Shown here: one piece after another, positions 43,845 to 51,844 of the stretch | Numbering within the stretch: the stretch's first letter is position 1 | Layout of the letters: each line of letters begins with the position of its first letter | DNA from: Ottowia sp. SB7-C50 | GTDB taxonomy: Bacteria; Pseudomonadota; Gammaproteobacteria; Burkholderiales; Burkholderiaceae_C | Assembly (NCBI RefSeq): GCF_033110285.1 | Contig: NZ_CP136995.1 | Span: forward strand, 372,001 to 436,000 | Direction of reading: 5' to 3' | DNA length: 64,000 bases | Translations under genes and position numbers: made by a program | Notes under the pieces: generated by a model | What the model was told of the DNA's origin: nothing | The model's input: only the letters and a program-made list of their open reading frames with translations | Databases searched by the model: none

Positions 43845-43876
43845 ACGGCGAGCCATGTGCTCGCCGTTTGCTTTTC
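43845..43876 (+). terminator. Terminator of the recombinase operon
   Basis: ACGGCGAGC-CATGT-GCTCGCCGT, a perfect 9-bp stem, followed by TTGCTTTTC. It closes the DUF2924-recombinase operon. Confidence 0.75.
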
Positions 43877-43889
43877 TGCACTGGGCCAT

Positions 43890-43944
43890 TGGCGAACCTG
43901 GAGTTCCGTCGTGGTTCGCCATTGCGTCCCTTAAAGGTTCGCCA
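43890..43944. repeat. Three 9-bp GGTTCGCCA words
   Basis: TGGCGAACC at 43890-43898 (inverted), GGTTCGCCA at 43913-43921 and again at 43936-43944. The second and third are 23 bp apart in the same orientation. They precede the small HTH gene at 43996 and may be its operators or recombinase-accessory sites. Confidence 0.5.
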
Positions 43945-43995
43945 CCCGAAGTTTGGAATGACACCTGTTACTCAACAACGTCACAGGAGCATTCC

Positions 43996-44259
43996 ATGCA
44001 GACACCAACCAGCGGTATCCCCCGGTCGCCACAGCAGGCGATCAACACCATGTCACCCGGTGATCGCCGCGTGCTCAACGAAAACGAGCTCGCGCAACGC
44101 TGGGGCGTTAGCCCCAAGACTTTGCAGCGCTGGCGCAGTGAGGGTCGCGGTCCACGCTACCTGAAGCTGTCCAAGCGTGTCGGCTACCCGGTCGACGCGA
44201 TCCTCGAGTTTGAGCGCGAAGCGCTGCACGACTCGACATCCGAACGCGCGGCGGTTTGA
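43996..44259 (+). CDS. Helix-turn-helix DNA-binding protein (excisionase/AlpA-like)
   Basis: 87 residues from ATG 43996, preceded by AGGAGC. The HTH core is NENELAQRWGVSPKTLQRWR, followed by EGRGPRYLKLSKRVGYPVDA, the wing of MerR/AlpA-type prophage regulators. A disordered N-terminus of about 25 residues precedes it. Probably regulates the early operon or excision. It heads the phage early genes and lies just after the GGTTCGCCA repeats. Confidence 0.8.
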   Translation: MQTPTSGIPRSPQQAINTMSPGDRRVLNENELAQRWGVSPKTLQRWRSEGRGPRYLKLSKRVGYPVDAILEFEREALHDSTSERAAV

Positions 44260-44270
44260 GGAGAGATGCG

Positions 44271-44747
44271 ATGAATGACATCACCATCTTCCCTGCCGAG
44301 ATCGCCGAGATGTCGGTCAGCCAACTGGCCGCATTGCCGCCCGCGCAGAAACACGAGATCGACAGGAACCTCGATGCAGCCATCGACTGGCTGAAGAAGG
44401 CGCGCACCAAGTTCGATGCGGCACTGGATCAGTGCTACGGCGAGCAGGCACGCACCGCGCTGCGCGAGTCCGGCCGTGACTTCGGCACCGCACACATCAG
44501 CGATGGCCCGCTGCACCTGAAGTTCGAGCTACCCAAGAAGGTCAGCTGGGATCAGAAGCAACTGGCTGAGATCGCTGAACGCATCGTCGCCTCAGGCGAG
44601 AAGGTCGAGGGTTACCTCGACATCAAGTTGTCCGTCTCCGAATCCCGCTTCACGAACTGGCCGCCTGCTTTGCAACAGCAGTTCGCCGCCGCTCGCACCG
44701 TGGATTCCGGCAAGCCGTCTTTCACCCTTTCCATCGATTCGGAGTAA
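44271..44747 (+). CDS. Hypothetical phage early protein
   Basis: 158 residues from ATG 44271 (ATG 44256 would add MRRDA). Helical N-terminus (KHEIDRNLDAAIDWLKKART) and a conserved-looking KKVSWDQKQLAEIAERIVAS segment, then KLSVSESRFTNWPPALQQQF. No family recognised; its place in the run of early replication and recombination genes suggests an accessory to those functions. The stop overlaps the next start. Confidence 0.75.
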   Translation: MNDITIFPAEIAEMSVSQLAALPPAQKHEIDRNLDAAIDWLKKARTKFDAALDQCYGEQARTALRESGRDFGTAHISDGPLHLKFELPKKVSWDQKQLAEIAERIVASGEKVEGYLDIKLSVSESRFTNWPPALQQQFAAARTVDSGKPSFTLSIDSE

Positions 44748-45034
44748 TGACCATGAGCACCAATCTCATCGCCTCGCTGCGTCAACAGCTGCCGTCCATC
44801 TACGGCGAACACCTCCCTGACGAAATCCGATATCGCCGCGCGGACGGTCAGGACGTCGTTGTCCCGCTCAATGCCGCCACTGTGGACGAGCTGGCTTTTG
44901 CGATCCAGACAGGCAACGCGGAATCGCTGGCGCTCGGCCGCCGCCGCACCGCGCTGGAAGAACTCCACACCGAGGTGCGCAAACGTGCCGCGCGTGGAGC
45001 CGACCGTATCGCCGATGTGTCTTGGGAGGACTGA
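44747..45034 (+). CDS. Hypothetical phage early protein
   Basis: 95 residues from ATG 44747, or 93 from ATG 44753. Sequence IASLRQQLPSIYGEHLPDEI, then a Glu/Arg-rich helix (LGRRRTALEELHTEVRKRAA) ending DVSWED. No recognisable domain. It sits between the gene at 44271 and the BRO antirepressor with overlapping or near-overlapping ends, so it is translated in the same operon. Confidence 0.65.
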   Translation: MTMSTNLIASLRQQLPSIYGEHLPDEIRYRRADGQDVVVPLNAATVDELAFAIQTGNAESLALGRRRTALEELHTEVRKRAARGADRIADVSWED

Positions 45035-45036
45035 TC

Positions 45037-45795
45037 ATGAGCGCGATCATTCCCTTCCAGTTCGAAGCGCACGCCGTGCGCGTCCAAGTCGATGAACTCG
45101 GGCAGCCGTGGTTCAACGCCACCGATGTCTGCGACGCCCTGGAGATGGGCAATCCGTCTCAGGCGATCAAGTCCCACGTCGATGCCGAGGATCTCCAGAA
45201 ATTGGAGACCCTTACGGCGGGTGGCCGTCAACGCCAAAACCACGTCAACGAGTCGGGGCTTTACGCCCTGATCCTAGGTAGCACCAAGGATGCCGCCAAG
45301 CGCTTCAAGCGCTGGATCACCGGTGAAGTGCTGCCTGCAATCCGCAAGACAGGCGCGTATTCCGCCGCCACCACGATGGCTGCCTTGCCCGCGCCGACCC
45401 AAGATCGCGTCACCGCCATCCTGCTGATCGGCGAAGCGGTCGCCAAGGTACCGGGCGTCAAGACCGGCATTGCAATGGCTGCCACGTTGACCTGCATTCA
45501 GGAAAACACCGGCCTGACCACGGAAGTGCTGCGACGCGCTTTGCCTGCCGCCAACGAGCCGATCTGCTCGCTCAACGCCACACAGCTCGGCAAATTACTG
45601 AGTCGCTCAGCCAAGGCCACGAACCAGTTGCTGGCATCCGGCGGCCTTCAGTTCCGCAACGACCGGGACGAGTGGGAACTGACCGAGGCCGGTGAAGCAT
45701 GGGCCGAAGCCATGCCGTACTCGCGCAACGGCCACAGCGGCTACCAGATCCTCTGGAATCCGGCGGTCGCGGAACAACTGAAGGAGGTGGCGTGA
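45037..45795 (+). CDS. BRO-N domain antirepressor-like protein
   Basis: 252 residues from ATG 45037. The BRO-N domain is clear: WFNATDVCDALEMGNPSQAI, then ETLTAGGRQRQNHVNESGLY, KDAAKRFKRWITGEVLPAIR and KTGAY. The C-terminal part (GLTTEVLRRALPAANEPICS, SATKLGKLL-like ATQLGKLLSRSAKATNQLLA) resembles the KilA-C/Ant C-terminal region of phage antirepressors. Such proteins relieve repression of lytic functions or bind DNA. The stop overlaps the next gene's ATG. Confidence 0.85.
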   Translation: MSAIIPFQFEAHAVRVQVDELGQPWFNATDVCDALEMGNPSQAIKSHVDAEDLQKLETLTAGGRQRQNHVNESGLYALILGSTKDAAKRFKRWITGEVLPAIRKTGAYSAATTMAALPAPTQDRVTAILLIGEAVAKVPGVKTGIAMAATLTCIQENTGLTTEVLRRALPAANEPICSLNATQLGKLLSRSAKATNQLLASGGLQFRNDRDEWELTEAGEAWAEAMPYSRNGHSGYQILWNPAVAEQLKEVA

Positions 45796-46655
45796 TGTCC
45801 CTCCCGATCATTTCCGCGCAGCAGCGCTTGGCCGAGCGCAAGGGTGTGAAGTTGCTGATGCTGGGCAAATCCGGCATCGGCAAGACCACCCGGCTCAAAG
45901 ACCTCGACCCTGCCACCACCTTGTTCCTCGACATCGAGGCGGGCGACCTCGCCGTGGCCGACTGGCCGGGCGACACCATCCGCCCGGCCTCGTGGCCGGA
46001 AAGCCGCGACTTTTTCGTGTTCCTCGCAGGCCCGGACAAGTCACTGCCGCCGGAGAGCGCGTTCTCGCAGGCGCATTACGACCACGTCATCGAGAAATTT
46101 GGCAGCCCGACGCAGCTCGACCGCTACCAGACCTTCTTTCTCGACTCGATCACGCAGCTGTCCCGGCAGTGCTTCGCATGGTGCAAGACGCAACCAGGTG
46201 CCACCAGCGACCGTAGCGGCAAACCCGATCTGCGCGCCGCATATGGCCTGCTTGGCCAGGAAATGATCGGCGCACTGACTCATCTGCAGCACGCACGCGG
46301 CAAGAACGTGGTGTTCGTCGCCATCCTCGACGAACGTCTCGACGACTACAACCGCAAGGTGTTCGTGCCGCAGATCGAAGGCAGCAAAACCAGCCTGGAG
46401 CTGCCCGGCATTGTCGATGAGGTCGTAACACTGGCCGAGATCAAGGCCGACGACGGCAGTGCTTACCGCGCCTTCGTCACCCACACCGTCAATCCCTACG
46501 GCTTCCCGGCCAAAGACCGCAGCGGTCGTCTCGACCTGCTGGAGCCGCCGCATCTCGGCGCACTGATCGCCAAGTGCGCTGGCCAGTCGCCAGCGCCCAT
46601 GCCCGTCAGCAGCGGCACACCCACTACAGAAAACACCACCGAATCCAAGGAGTAA
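45795..46655 (+). CDS. Phage AAA ATPase, RecA-like (Sak4-type)
   Basis: 286 residues. Walker A is MLGKSGIGKTTRLKDLDP near residue 25 and Walker B-like TFFLDSITQLSRQCFAWCKT near 110. This matches the phage nucleotide-binding AAA_24/Sak4 class, RecA-core proteins that stimulate single-strand annealing with a partner SSB-like protein. The C-terminus is Pro/Thr-rich. The downstream gene (46661) is a plausible partner. Assignment to Sak4 specifically is inference; ATP-binding is well supported. Confidence 0.8.
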   Translation: MSLPIISAQQRLAERKGVKLLMLGKSGIGKTTRLKDLDPATTLFLDIEAGDLAVADWPGDTIRPASWPESRDFFVFLAGPDKSLPPESAFSQAHYDHVIEKFGSPTQLDRYQTFFLDSITQLSRQCFAWCKTQPGATSDRSGKPDLRAAYGLLGQEMIGALTHLQHARGKNVVFVAILDERLDDYNRKVFVPQIEGSKTSLELPGIVDEVVTLAEIKADDGSAYRAFVTHTVNPYGFPAKDRSGRLDLLEPPHLGALIAKCAGQSPAPMPVSSGTPTTENTTESKE

Positions 46656-46660
46656 TCGCC

Positions 46661-47290
46661 ATGTCGTCCAACTATTTTGATTTCCAAGATGCCGATCCCC
46701 AACAGTCGGGCTTTGACCTGATCCCCAAGGGCGCGGTCGTGCCAGTGCGCATGACCATCAAGCCCGGTGGTTATGACGATCCGGAACAAGGCTGGGGCGG
46801 CGGCTACGCCACCGAGTCCTTCGAAACCGGCTCTGTCTACCTCGCCGCCGAGTTTGTCGTCACGGCGGGCGACCATGCCAAGCGCAAGATGTGGAGCAAC
46901 ATCGGCCTGCACTCCAAGAAGGGGCCGACCTGGGGTCAGATGGGGCGCAGCTTTATCCGCGCCGCGCTCAACAGCGCCCGCAACGTCCATCCCCAGGACA
47001 ACAGCCCGCAGGCCGCCGCCGCGCGCCGCATCCAGGGTTTTCATGAACTGGATGGCCTGGAGTTTCTGGCGCGCGTGGACATTGAGAAGGATGGCAAGGG
47101 CCAAGACCGGAACGTGGTCAAGATCGCGGTCGAGCCTGATCACCCCGACTACGCAAAACTGATGGGCGTGCCGCCCAAGGCTCCGGGCAGTGGACATTCC
47201 GGCGCTCCGGCGCAGGCGGCTGCGCCTGCGTATCAGGCACCGGCTCCACAACGCGCACCGGTGACCGGCAAGCCGTCGTGGGCACAGTGA
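46661..47290 (+). CDS. Probable phage SSB-like/recombination accessory protein
   Basis: 209 residues from ATG 46661. The first 170 residues form a beta-rich domain (FDLIPKGAVVPVRMTIKPGG, TESFETGSVYLAAEFVVTAG, ELDGLEFLARVDIEKDGKGQ). The last 40 are a flexible Pro/Ala-rich tail ending PSWAQ, the organisation of SSB-like proteins. It directly follows the RecA-like ATPase. No conclusive family assignment. Confidence 0.6.
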   Translation: MSSNYFDFQDADPQQSGFDLIPKGAVVPVRMTIKPGGYDDPEQGWGGGYATESFETGSVYLAAEFVVTAGDHAKRKMWSNIGLHSKKGPTWGQMGRSFIRAALNSARNVHPQDNSPQAAAARRIQGFHELDGLEFLARVDIEKDGKGQDRNVVKIAVEPDHPDYAKLMGVPPKAPGSGHSGAPAQAAAPAYQAPAPQRAPVTGKPSWAQ

Positions 47291-47299
47291 GGGAGGCAG

Positions 47300-47788
47300 A
47301 TGAAATGCTGGGTCTGCAAACGACAGGCCCGGGGATTCGGCCACACCGACAACCGTCACGGTGTCGGCCATCCCCGGCGCTATCCCATCGACTGGGTGTT
47401 CTGCTCACAACGCTGCCAAAACGCGTTTCATGCGCTGTACGGCAACTGGCTGCGGGTCAAGGAAGGTCGCGTCGACAGTACGGAGGTCGCCATGATCGAT
47501 CCATCTGATGTCGAACTAGCCGCGATGAAGAAGTGCCTCAAGGCCTTCGGCGAGGCTGCAGGCGAGATTGGCTTCACCAAGCCGCTGGGCGACTACTCCG
47601 AAGCCGAGGCGCTGCAAGTGATCGACGTCATCGTCACTTGCTACACCGAGGCAATGGTCGCGCACCACGAGGCGAGCAAGTACCCACCGGTACGCGGCAT
47701 GACGCCTGCGCCCGACCCTCTGGCCAACCCGTTCGCGGATCTGGAGGACGACCTGCCCTGGGAAGAGCCGAAGGGGAAGAAGCCATGA
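47300..47788 (+). CDS. Cysteine-rich phage protein (DUF6511-like)
   Basis: 162 residues. The N-terminus has CWVCKRQARGFGHTDNRHG, then IDWVFCSQRCQNAFHALYGN, so a CxxC/CxxxC zinc-binding module is likely. A helical region follows (AMKKCLKAFGEAAGEIGFTK) and the C-terminus is acidic and Pro-rich (FADLEDDLPWEEPKGKKP). It resembles proteins labelled DUF6511 in phages; the label is from memory. It overlaps the nuclease gene downstream by four bases. Confidence 0.65.
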   Translation: MKCWVCKRQARGFGHTDNRHGVGHPRRYPIDWVFCSQRCQNAFHALYGNWLRVKEGRVDSTEVAMIDPSDVELAAMKKCLKAFGEAAGEIGFTKPLGDYSEAEALQVIDVIVTCYTEAMVAHHEASKYPPVRGMTPAPDPLANPFADLEDDLPWEEPKGKKP

Positions 47789-48522
47789 TCGACTTCAACT
47801 CCTCATCGAGCATCTCGGGTCAGGTCACCACCCTGGTGGACACGGGCCTGCAACAGGCTCGCGCCCGCCAGTCCGAGCGCCAGTACCTCGGGGCCTCACG
47901 TCTCGGCGTGGCCTGCGAGCGGGCGCTGCAGTTCGAGTACGCCAAGGCACCCATCGACCACGGGCGAGACACCCCGGGCCGAATGCTGCGGATCTTCGAA
48001 CGCGGTCACGTCATGGAGGACTGCATGGTCGCGTGGCTCCGAGACGCGGGCTTTGACCTGCGCACCCGCAAGGCCGACGGCGAGCAGTTCGGTTTCTCGG
48101 TGGCCGATGGCCGCCTGCAGGGCCACATCGACGGCGTCATCGTCGGCGGCCCCGAGGGCTTCGCCTATCCCGCGCTCTGGGAATGTAAGTGTCTCGGCAA
48201 CAAGTCCTGGAGCGATCTGGACAAGAAGGGCCTGACTCTCTCCAAGCCCGTCTACGCCGCGCAAGTGGCGATCTACCAAGCCTATCTTGAACTGCACGAG
48301 CACCCGGCGATCTTCACGGCACTCAACGCCGACACGATGGAGATCTACACCGAGCTCGTGCCCTTTGACGCAGCACTAGCCCAACGCATGTCGGATCGGG
48401 CGGTCAAGGTCATCACGGCGACCGAGGCGGGAGAGCTCCTGCCGCGCGCCTTCCATGACTCGACCCACTTTGAATGCCGGATGTGCGCGTGGCAAGACCG
48501 CTGCTGGAGGACACAAGCATGA
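47785..48522 (+). CDS. PD-(D/E)XK nuclease with Cas4-like cysteines
   Basis: 245 residues from ATG 47785. Nuclease residues are in RLQGHIDGVIVGGPEGFAYP (catalytic Asp) and ALWECKCLGNKSWSDLDKKG (E-x-K), with downstream QVAIYQAYLELHEHPA. Cysteines at VACERALQFEY near the N-terminus and FECRMCAWQDRC at the C-terminus match the four-cysteine arrangement that holds an iron-sulfur cluster in Cas4/AddB-type nucleases. Expected role is 5'-3' resection for phage recombination together with the ATPase at 45795. Confidence 0.82.
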   Translation: MIDFNSSSSISGQVTTLVDTGLQQARARQSERQYLGASRLGVACERALQFEYAKAPIDHGRDTPGRMLRIFERGHVMEDCMVAWLRDAGFDLRTRKADGEQFGFSVADGRLQGHIDGVIVGGPEGFAYPALWECKCLGNKSWSDLDKKGLTLSKPVYAAQVAIYQAYLELHEHPAIFTALNADTMEIYTELVPFDAALAQRMSDRAVKVITATEAGELLPRAFHDSTHFECRMCAWQDRCWRTQA

Positions 48523-48746
48523 ATACCTCGAATTTGAATCACGTACTGGGCGAGCAGCTGATCGACGTCCGCCAGGCTGCACTGATGTTCAACCTGCCGT
48601 CGTATTGGCTCTCACAAGCCAAGGAGCGACAGGAGCGTCGCATTCCGCATTACCGCGTCGGCAAACTGGTTCGCTTCAAACCCAACGAACTGGAAGCCTG
48701 GATCGCTGCGCAGCAGACGTCACACGAGGGTGGTGCCGATGCTTGA
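48519..48746 (+). CDS. Small HTH/excisionase-like protein
   Basis: 75 residues from ATG 48519, overlapping the nuclease stop. QLIDVRQAALMFNLPSYWLS is an AlpA/excisionase-type helix-turn-helix, followed by RRIPHYRVGKLVRFKPNELE and a C-terminal helix. Likely a small DNA-binding regulator. It overlaps the start of the primase gene by eight bases. Confidence 0.75.
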   Translation: MNTSNLNHVLGEQLIDVRQAALMFNLPSYWLSQAKERQERRIPHYRVGKLVRFKPNELEAWIAAQQTSHEGGADA

Positions 48747-51030
48747 TTTCAATGACACATCACCACCGGGAGAAACGGGCCGGCGCAACGTCAATGACAG
48801 CGAGCGGGACGAGATTCGCACTGAACTGATCGCACGCATGGAATCAGTCCTGACCACGATGTTCCCGGCAGGAAAGAAGCGTCGTGGCAAGTTTCTGATC
48901 GGGGACATCCTGGGCAGCCCGGGCGACAGTCTTGAGGTGGTACTCGAAGGCGACAAGGCCGGTCTCTGGACGGATCGTGCCACGGGCGATGGCGGTGACA
49001 TCTTTGCCTTGATCGCCGCCTACCTCGGGGCCAACGTCCACACCGACTTTCCCCGGGTGCTCGACGAGGCAGCTGAACTGCTCGGTCGTTCGCGATCAGT
49101 GCCGGTACGCCGCGCCAAGAAGGAAGATCCGGTTGATGATCTCGGCCCGGCCACGGCCAAGTGGGACTACTTCGATGCCACCGGCAAACTGATTGCGGTC
49201 GTGTACCGCTACGACCCACCCGGGCGCAAGAAGGAGTTCCGGCCGTGGGATGCCAAGCGGCGCAAGATGACTCCGCCTGATCCGCGCCCGCTGTACAACC
49301 AGCCGGGGCTGGCTGCCGCTGGTCACGTTGTGCTGGTCGAGGGCGAGAAGTGTGCGCAGGCCCTGATCGCCATCGGCGTGGTGGCAACCACGGCCATGCA
49401 TGGCGCAAACGCTCCCGTCGATAAGACCGACTGGTCGCCGCTGGCGGGCAAATCCGTGCTGATCTGGCCTGACCGGGACGCGCCAGGCTGGGATTACGCT
49501 GACCGTGCATCGCAAGCAATCCTGAACGCGGGTGCGACCACGGTCGCCATCCTGGTGCCACCCGATGACAAGCCGGAAGGATGGGATGCGGCTGACGCCA
49601 TTCCGGACGGCTTCGATGTGAGGGGCTTCCTCGCCGTCGGCGAGCGGATGCCGGTGATGCGGTCGGTCGAGGAGACGCCACCACCGGATCTGCTGACCGG
49701 TGTCGACTGGACTACGGAGGACGGCTTGTCCTCGGCCTTCACACGCCGCTATGGCGAGGACTGGCGCTACTGCGCGCTTTGGGGCAAATGGCTGGTCTGG
49801 ACCGGCGTGCGCTGGAATCCGGATCAGGTTCTCTATGTGTCTCATCTGGCGCGCGGTATCTGCCGGATGGCGTCACTCAAGGCGGACAGCCCTCGGCTCA
49901 CAGGCAAGCTGGCCAGCTCCGCCACGATCTCGTCCGTCGAGAAAATCGCACGCTCCGATCCCAAGCACGCCTCCACCGCCGAGGAGTGGGATGCCGACGT
50001 CTGGGCGCTCAACACACCTGGCGGCGTGGTTGATCTGCGCACGGGCCGGATGCGACCGCACCGGCGCGATGATCGGATGACCAAAGTGAGCACGGCCACA
50101 CCGCAGGGCGACAGTCCGACGTGGCGCGCGTTCCTGGCCGACGTCACTGGCGGCGACGCCGAGTTGATGGCCTACCTGCAACTGATGGTCGGCTACTGCC
50201 TGACGGGCGTGACTAGCGAGCACGCGCTGTTCTTTCTGTACGGGACGGGCGCGAACGGCAAGTCGGTGTTCGTCAACGTCCTGACCACCATCTTGGGCGA
50301 CTACGCGGCCAACGCGCCGATGGACACGTTCATGGAGGCGCGCACTGACCGGCATCCGACCGATCTGGCGGGTCTGCGCGGCGCACGCTTTGTGTCATCC
50401 ATCGAAACCGAACAGGGTCGGCGCTGGAACGAATCCAAGGTCAAGGCCATCACCGGTGGCGACAAGGTGTCTGCGCGTTTCATGCGCCAGGACTTCTTCG
50501 AGTACGTGCCGCAGTTCAAGTTGGTGATCGCAGGCAACCACAAGCCATCGATCCGCAACGTGGACGAGGCGATGAAGCGCCGACTGCACCTGATCCCGTT
50601 CACGGTGACGATCCCGCCCGAACGGCGTGACGGCAGGCTGACCGAGAAGTTGCTCAAGGAGCGGGACGGCATTCTGGCGTGGGCAGTCGAGGGCTGCAGC
50701 CTTTGGCAACGCCAAGGCCTGAAGCCGCCCGCCAGTGTGGTGTCGGCGACTGAGGAGTATTTCGAGGCCGAGGACGCGCTCGGGCAGTGGATCGAAGAGC
50801 GCTGCCTGCTGGCCAAGACCCACCGCGAAGGCGTTTCCGAACTGTTCGCCGACTGGCGCGAATGGGCTGAGCGCGCGGGTGAGTACGTGGGCTCGGTCAA
50901 GCGCTTCTCCGAACTGCTGGCGGCCCGCAAATTCGAGAAGTGTCGGCTGACCGGGGGCGCACGTGGCATCACGGGCATCGCCCTCAGGCCCAAGCCGTAC
51001 AGCCACGGCTACCCCTACCGAGATGACTGA
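48739..51030 (+). CDS. Phage/plasmid primase-helicase, P4 family
   Basis: 763 residues from ATG 48739. The N-terminal part (residues 1-320) has a TOPRIM-like core: GHVVLVEGEKCAQALIAIGV and KSVLIWPDRDAPGWDYADRA. The C-terminal SF3 helicase (about 480-760) has Walker A FLYGTGANGKSVFVNVLTTI, a KLVIAGNHKPSIRNVDEAMK motif and the arginine in MKRRLHLIPFTV. It primes and unwinds at the phage origin. Immediately downstream are a long inverted repeat and the RuvC-like gene. Confidence 0.92.
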   Translation: MLDFNDTSPPGETGRRNVNDSERDEIRTELIARMESVLTTMFPAGKKRRGKFLIGDILGSPGDSLEVVLEGDKAGLWTDRATGDGGDIFALIAAYLGANVHTDFPRVLDEAAELLGRSRSVPVRRAKKEDPVDDLGPATAKWDYFDATGKLIAVVYRYDPPGRKKEFRPWDAKRRKMTPPDPRPLYNQPGLAAAGHVVLVEGEKCAQALIAIGVVATTAMHGANAPVDKTDWSPLAGKSVLIWPDRDAPGWDYADRASQAILNAGATTVAILVPPDDKPEGWDAADAIPDGFDVRGFLAVGERMPVMRSVEETPPPDLLTGVDWTTEDGLSSAFTRRYGEDWRYCALWGKWLVWTGVRWNPDQVLYVSHLARGICRMASLKADSPRLTGKLASSATISSVEKIARSDPKHASTAEEWDADVWALNTPGGVVDLRTGRMRPHRRDDRMTKVSTATPQGDSPTWRAFLADVTGGDAELMAYLQLMVGYCLTGVTSEHALFFLYGTGANGKSVFVNVLTTILGDYAANAPMDTFMEARTDRHPTDLAGLRGARFVSSIETEQGRRWNESKVKAITGGDKVSARFMRQDFFEYVPQFKLVIAGNHKPSIRNVDEAMKRRLHLIPFTVTIPPERRDGRLTEKLLKERDGILAWAVEGCSLWQRQGLKPPASVVSATEEYFEAEDALGQWIEERCLLAKTHREGVSELFADWREWAERAGEYVGSVKRFSELLAARKFEKCRLTGGARGITGIALRPKPYSHGYPYRDD

Positions 51031-51181
51031 GCAATCCGGGCGAGTGACGGATTTGACGGGTTTCCTGATTGACGCGCTACGCGTGCGCGCACGTAAGGGC
51101 TGTTCTCCAGAGAACCCGTCGTATCCGTCACTCGCCCCCGAACTGGAGCACGACGATGAACACGACGATCTTGGCCCTTGA
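51023..51181 (+). CDS. Short overlapping frame spanning an inverted repeat
   Basis: 52 codons from ATG 51023 (overlapping the primase stop) to TGA 51181, reading MTEQSGRVTDLTGFLIDALR and onward. Its coding content is largely the inverted repeat at 51038-51137, and it overlaps the start of the RuvC-like gene at 51156. It may be a chance frame created by the palindrome instead of a gene; listed with low confidence. Confidence 0.2.
   Translation: MTEQSGRVTDLTGFLIDALRVRARKGCSPENPSYPSLAPELEHDDEHDDLGP
51038..51137. repeat. 25-bp inverted repeat after the primase gene
   Basis: GGGCGAGTGACGGATTTGAC plus GGGTT at 51038-51062 pairs with 51113-51137 (reverse reads GGGCGAGTGACGGATACGAC plus GGGTT), two mismatches in 25. 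The arms are 50 bp apart, with a GCGCGC-type palindrome between them. The transcript would fold into a long stem after the primase gene; it could be an origin or structural regulator. Confidence 0.7.
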
Positions 51182-51633
51182 TCTGGGCACACACACCGGG
51201 TGGGCTTTGCTCCACCTGGACGGAACTATCACCAGCGGCACGGAGCACTTCAAGCCGCAGCGATTTGAGGGGGGGCGGCATGCGTTTCCTCCGTTTCAAG
51301 CGCTGGCTCAACGAACTGCTCTCGGCCAGCAACCACATCAACGCGGTGTTCTTCGAAGAAGTTCGACGGCACGCTGGTGTTGATGCGGCGCACGCCTACG
51401 GCGGGTTCATGGGACACCTGACCGCGTGGTGTGAGCATCACAACATCCCATACCAAGGTGTTCCGGTCGGCACGATCAAAAAGCACGCGACCGGCAAGGG
51501 CAACGCGGGCAAGGACGAGATGATCGCGGCGATCCGCGCGCGTGGCCACACGCCCGGCGACGACAACGAGGCCGACGCGCTGGCGCTGCTGCATTGGGCC
51601 ATCGCACAGCACGATCTGGATCAGGAGGCGTGA
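51156..51633 (+). CDS. RuvC-like nuclease/phage crossover-junction protein, +1 frameshift in G7 run
   Basis: About 158 residues after deleting one base of the seven-G run at 51269-51275, which joins QRFEGGGMRFLRFKRWLNEL. The start is ATG 51156 (MNTTILALDLGTHTGWALLH), where ALDLGTHTG is the first RuvC/RNase H-fold Asp motif. VFFEEVRRHAGVDAAHAYGG supplies the Glu, and GDDNEADALALLHWA the Asp pair at the C-terminus. Suggests a phage Holliday-junction nuclease. The total length is three n plus one, consistent with the single indel. Confidence 0.8.
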
Positions 51634-51634
51634 G

Positions 51635-51844
51635 ATGAAGATTCCGACACCCACCTATCGCTGCCCCTTGGGCCGCCTCCAGCCCGCGACCACCGACCTC
51701 GAAGCGATGAAGCAACGTGGCTGGCGCGACCAGCACATCCTCGTCGTCAACGCCGCCGACGAACGCTTGGACTTCATCGAGCGCGAGTTCGTCCGGCGCA
51801 TCGGCGAACGTCTCTACGGACAGGGAGGCACACACCATGGCTGA
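51635..51844 (+). CDS. Hypothetical phage protein
   Basis: 69 residues from ATG 51635, one base after the RuvC-like stop. A Cys in TYRCPLGRLQPATTDLEAMK and a helical QRGWRDQHILVVNAADERLD segment are all that can be seen. It overlaps the next gene by eight bases. No family recognised. Confidence 0.7.
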   Translation: MKIPTPTYRCPLGRLQPATTDLEAMKQRGWRDQHILVVNAADERLDFIEREFVRRIGERLYGQGGTHHG

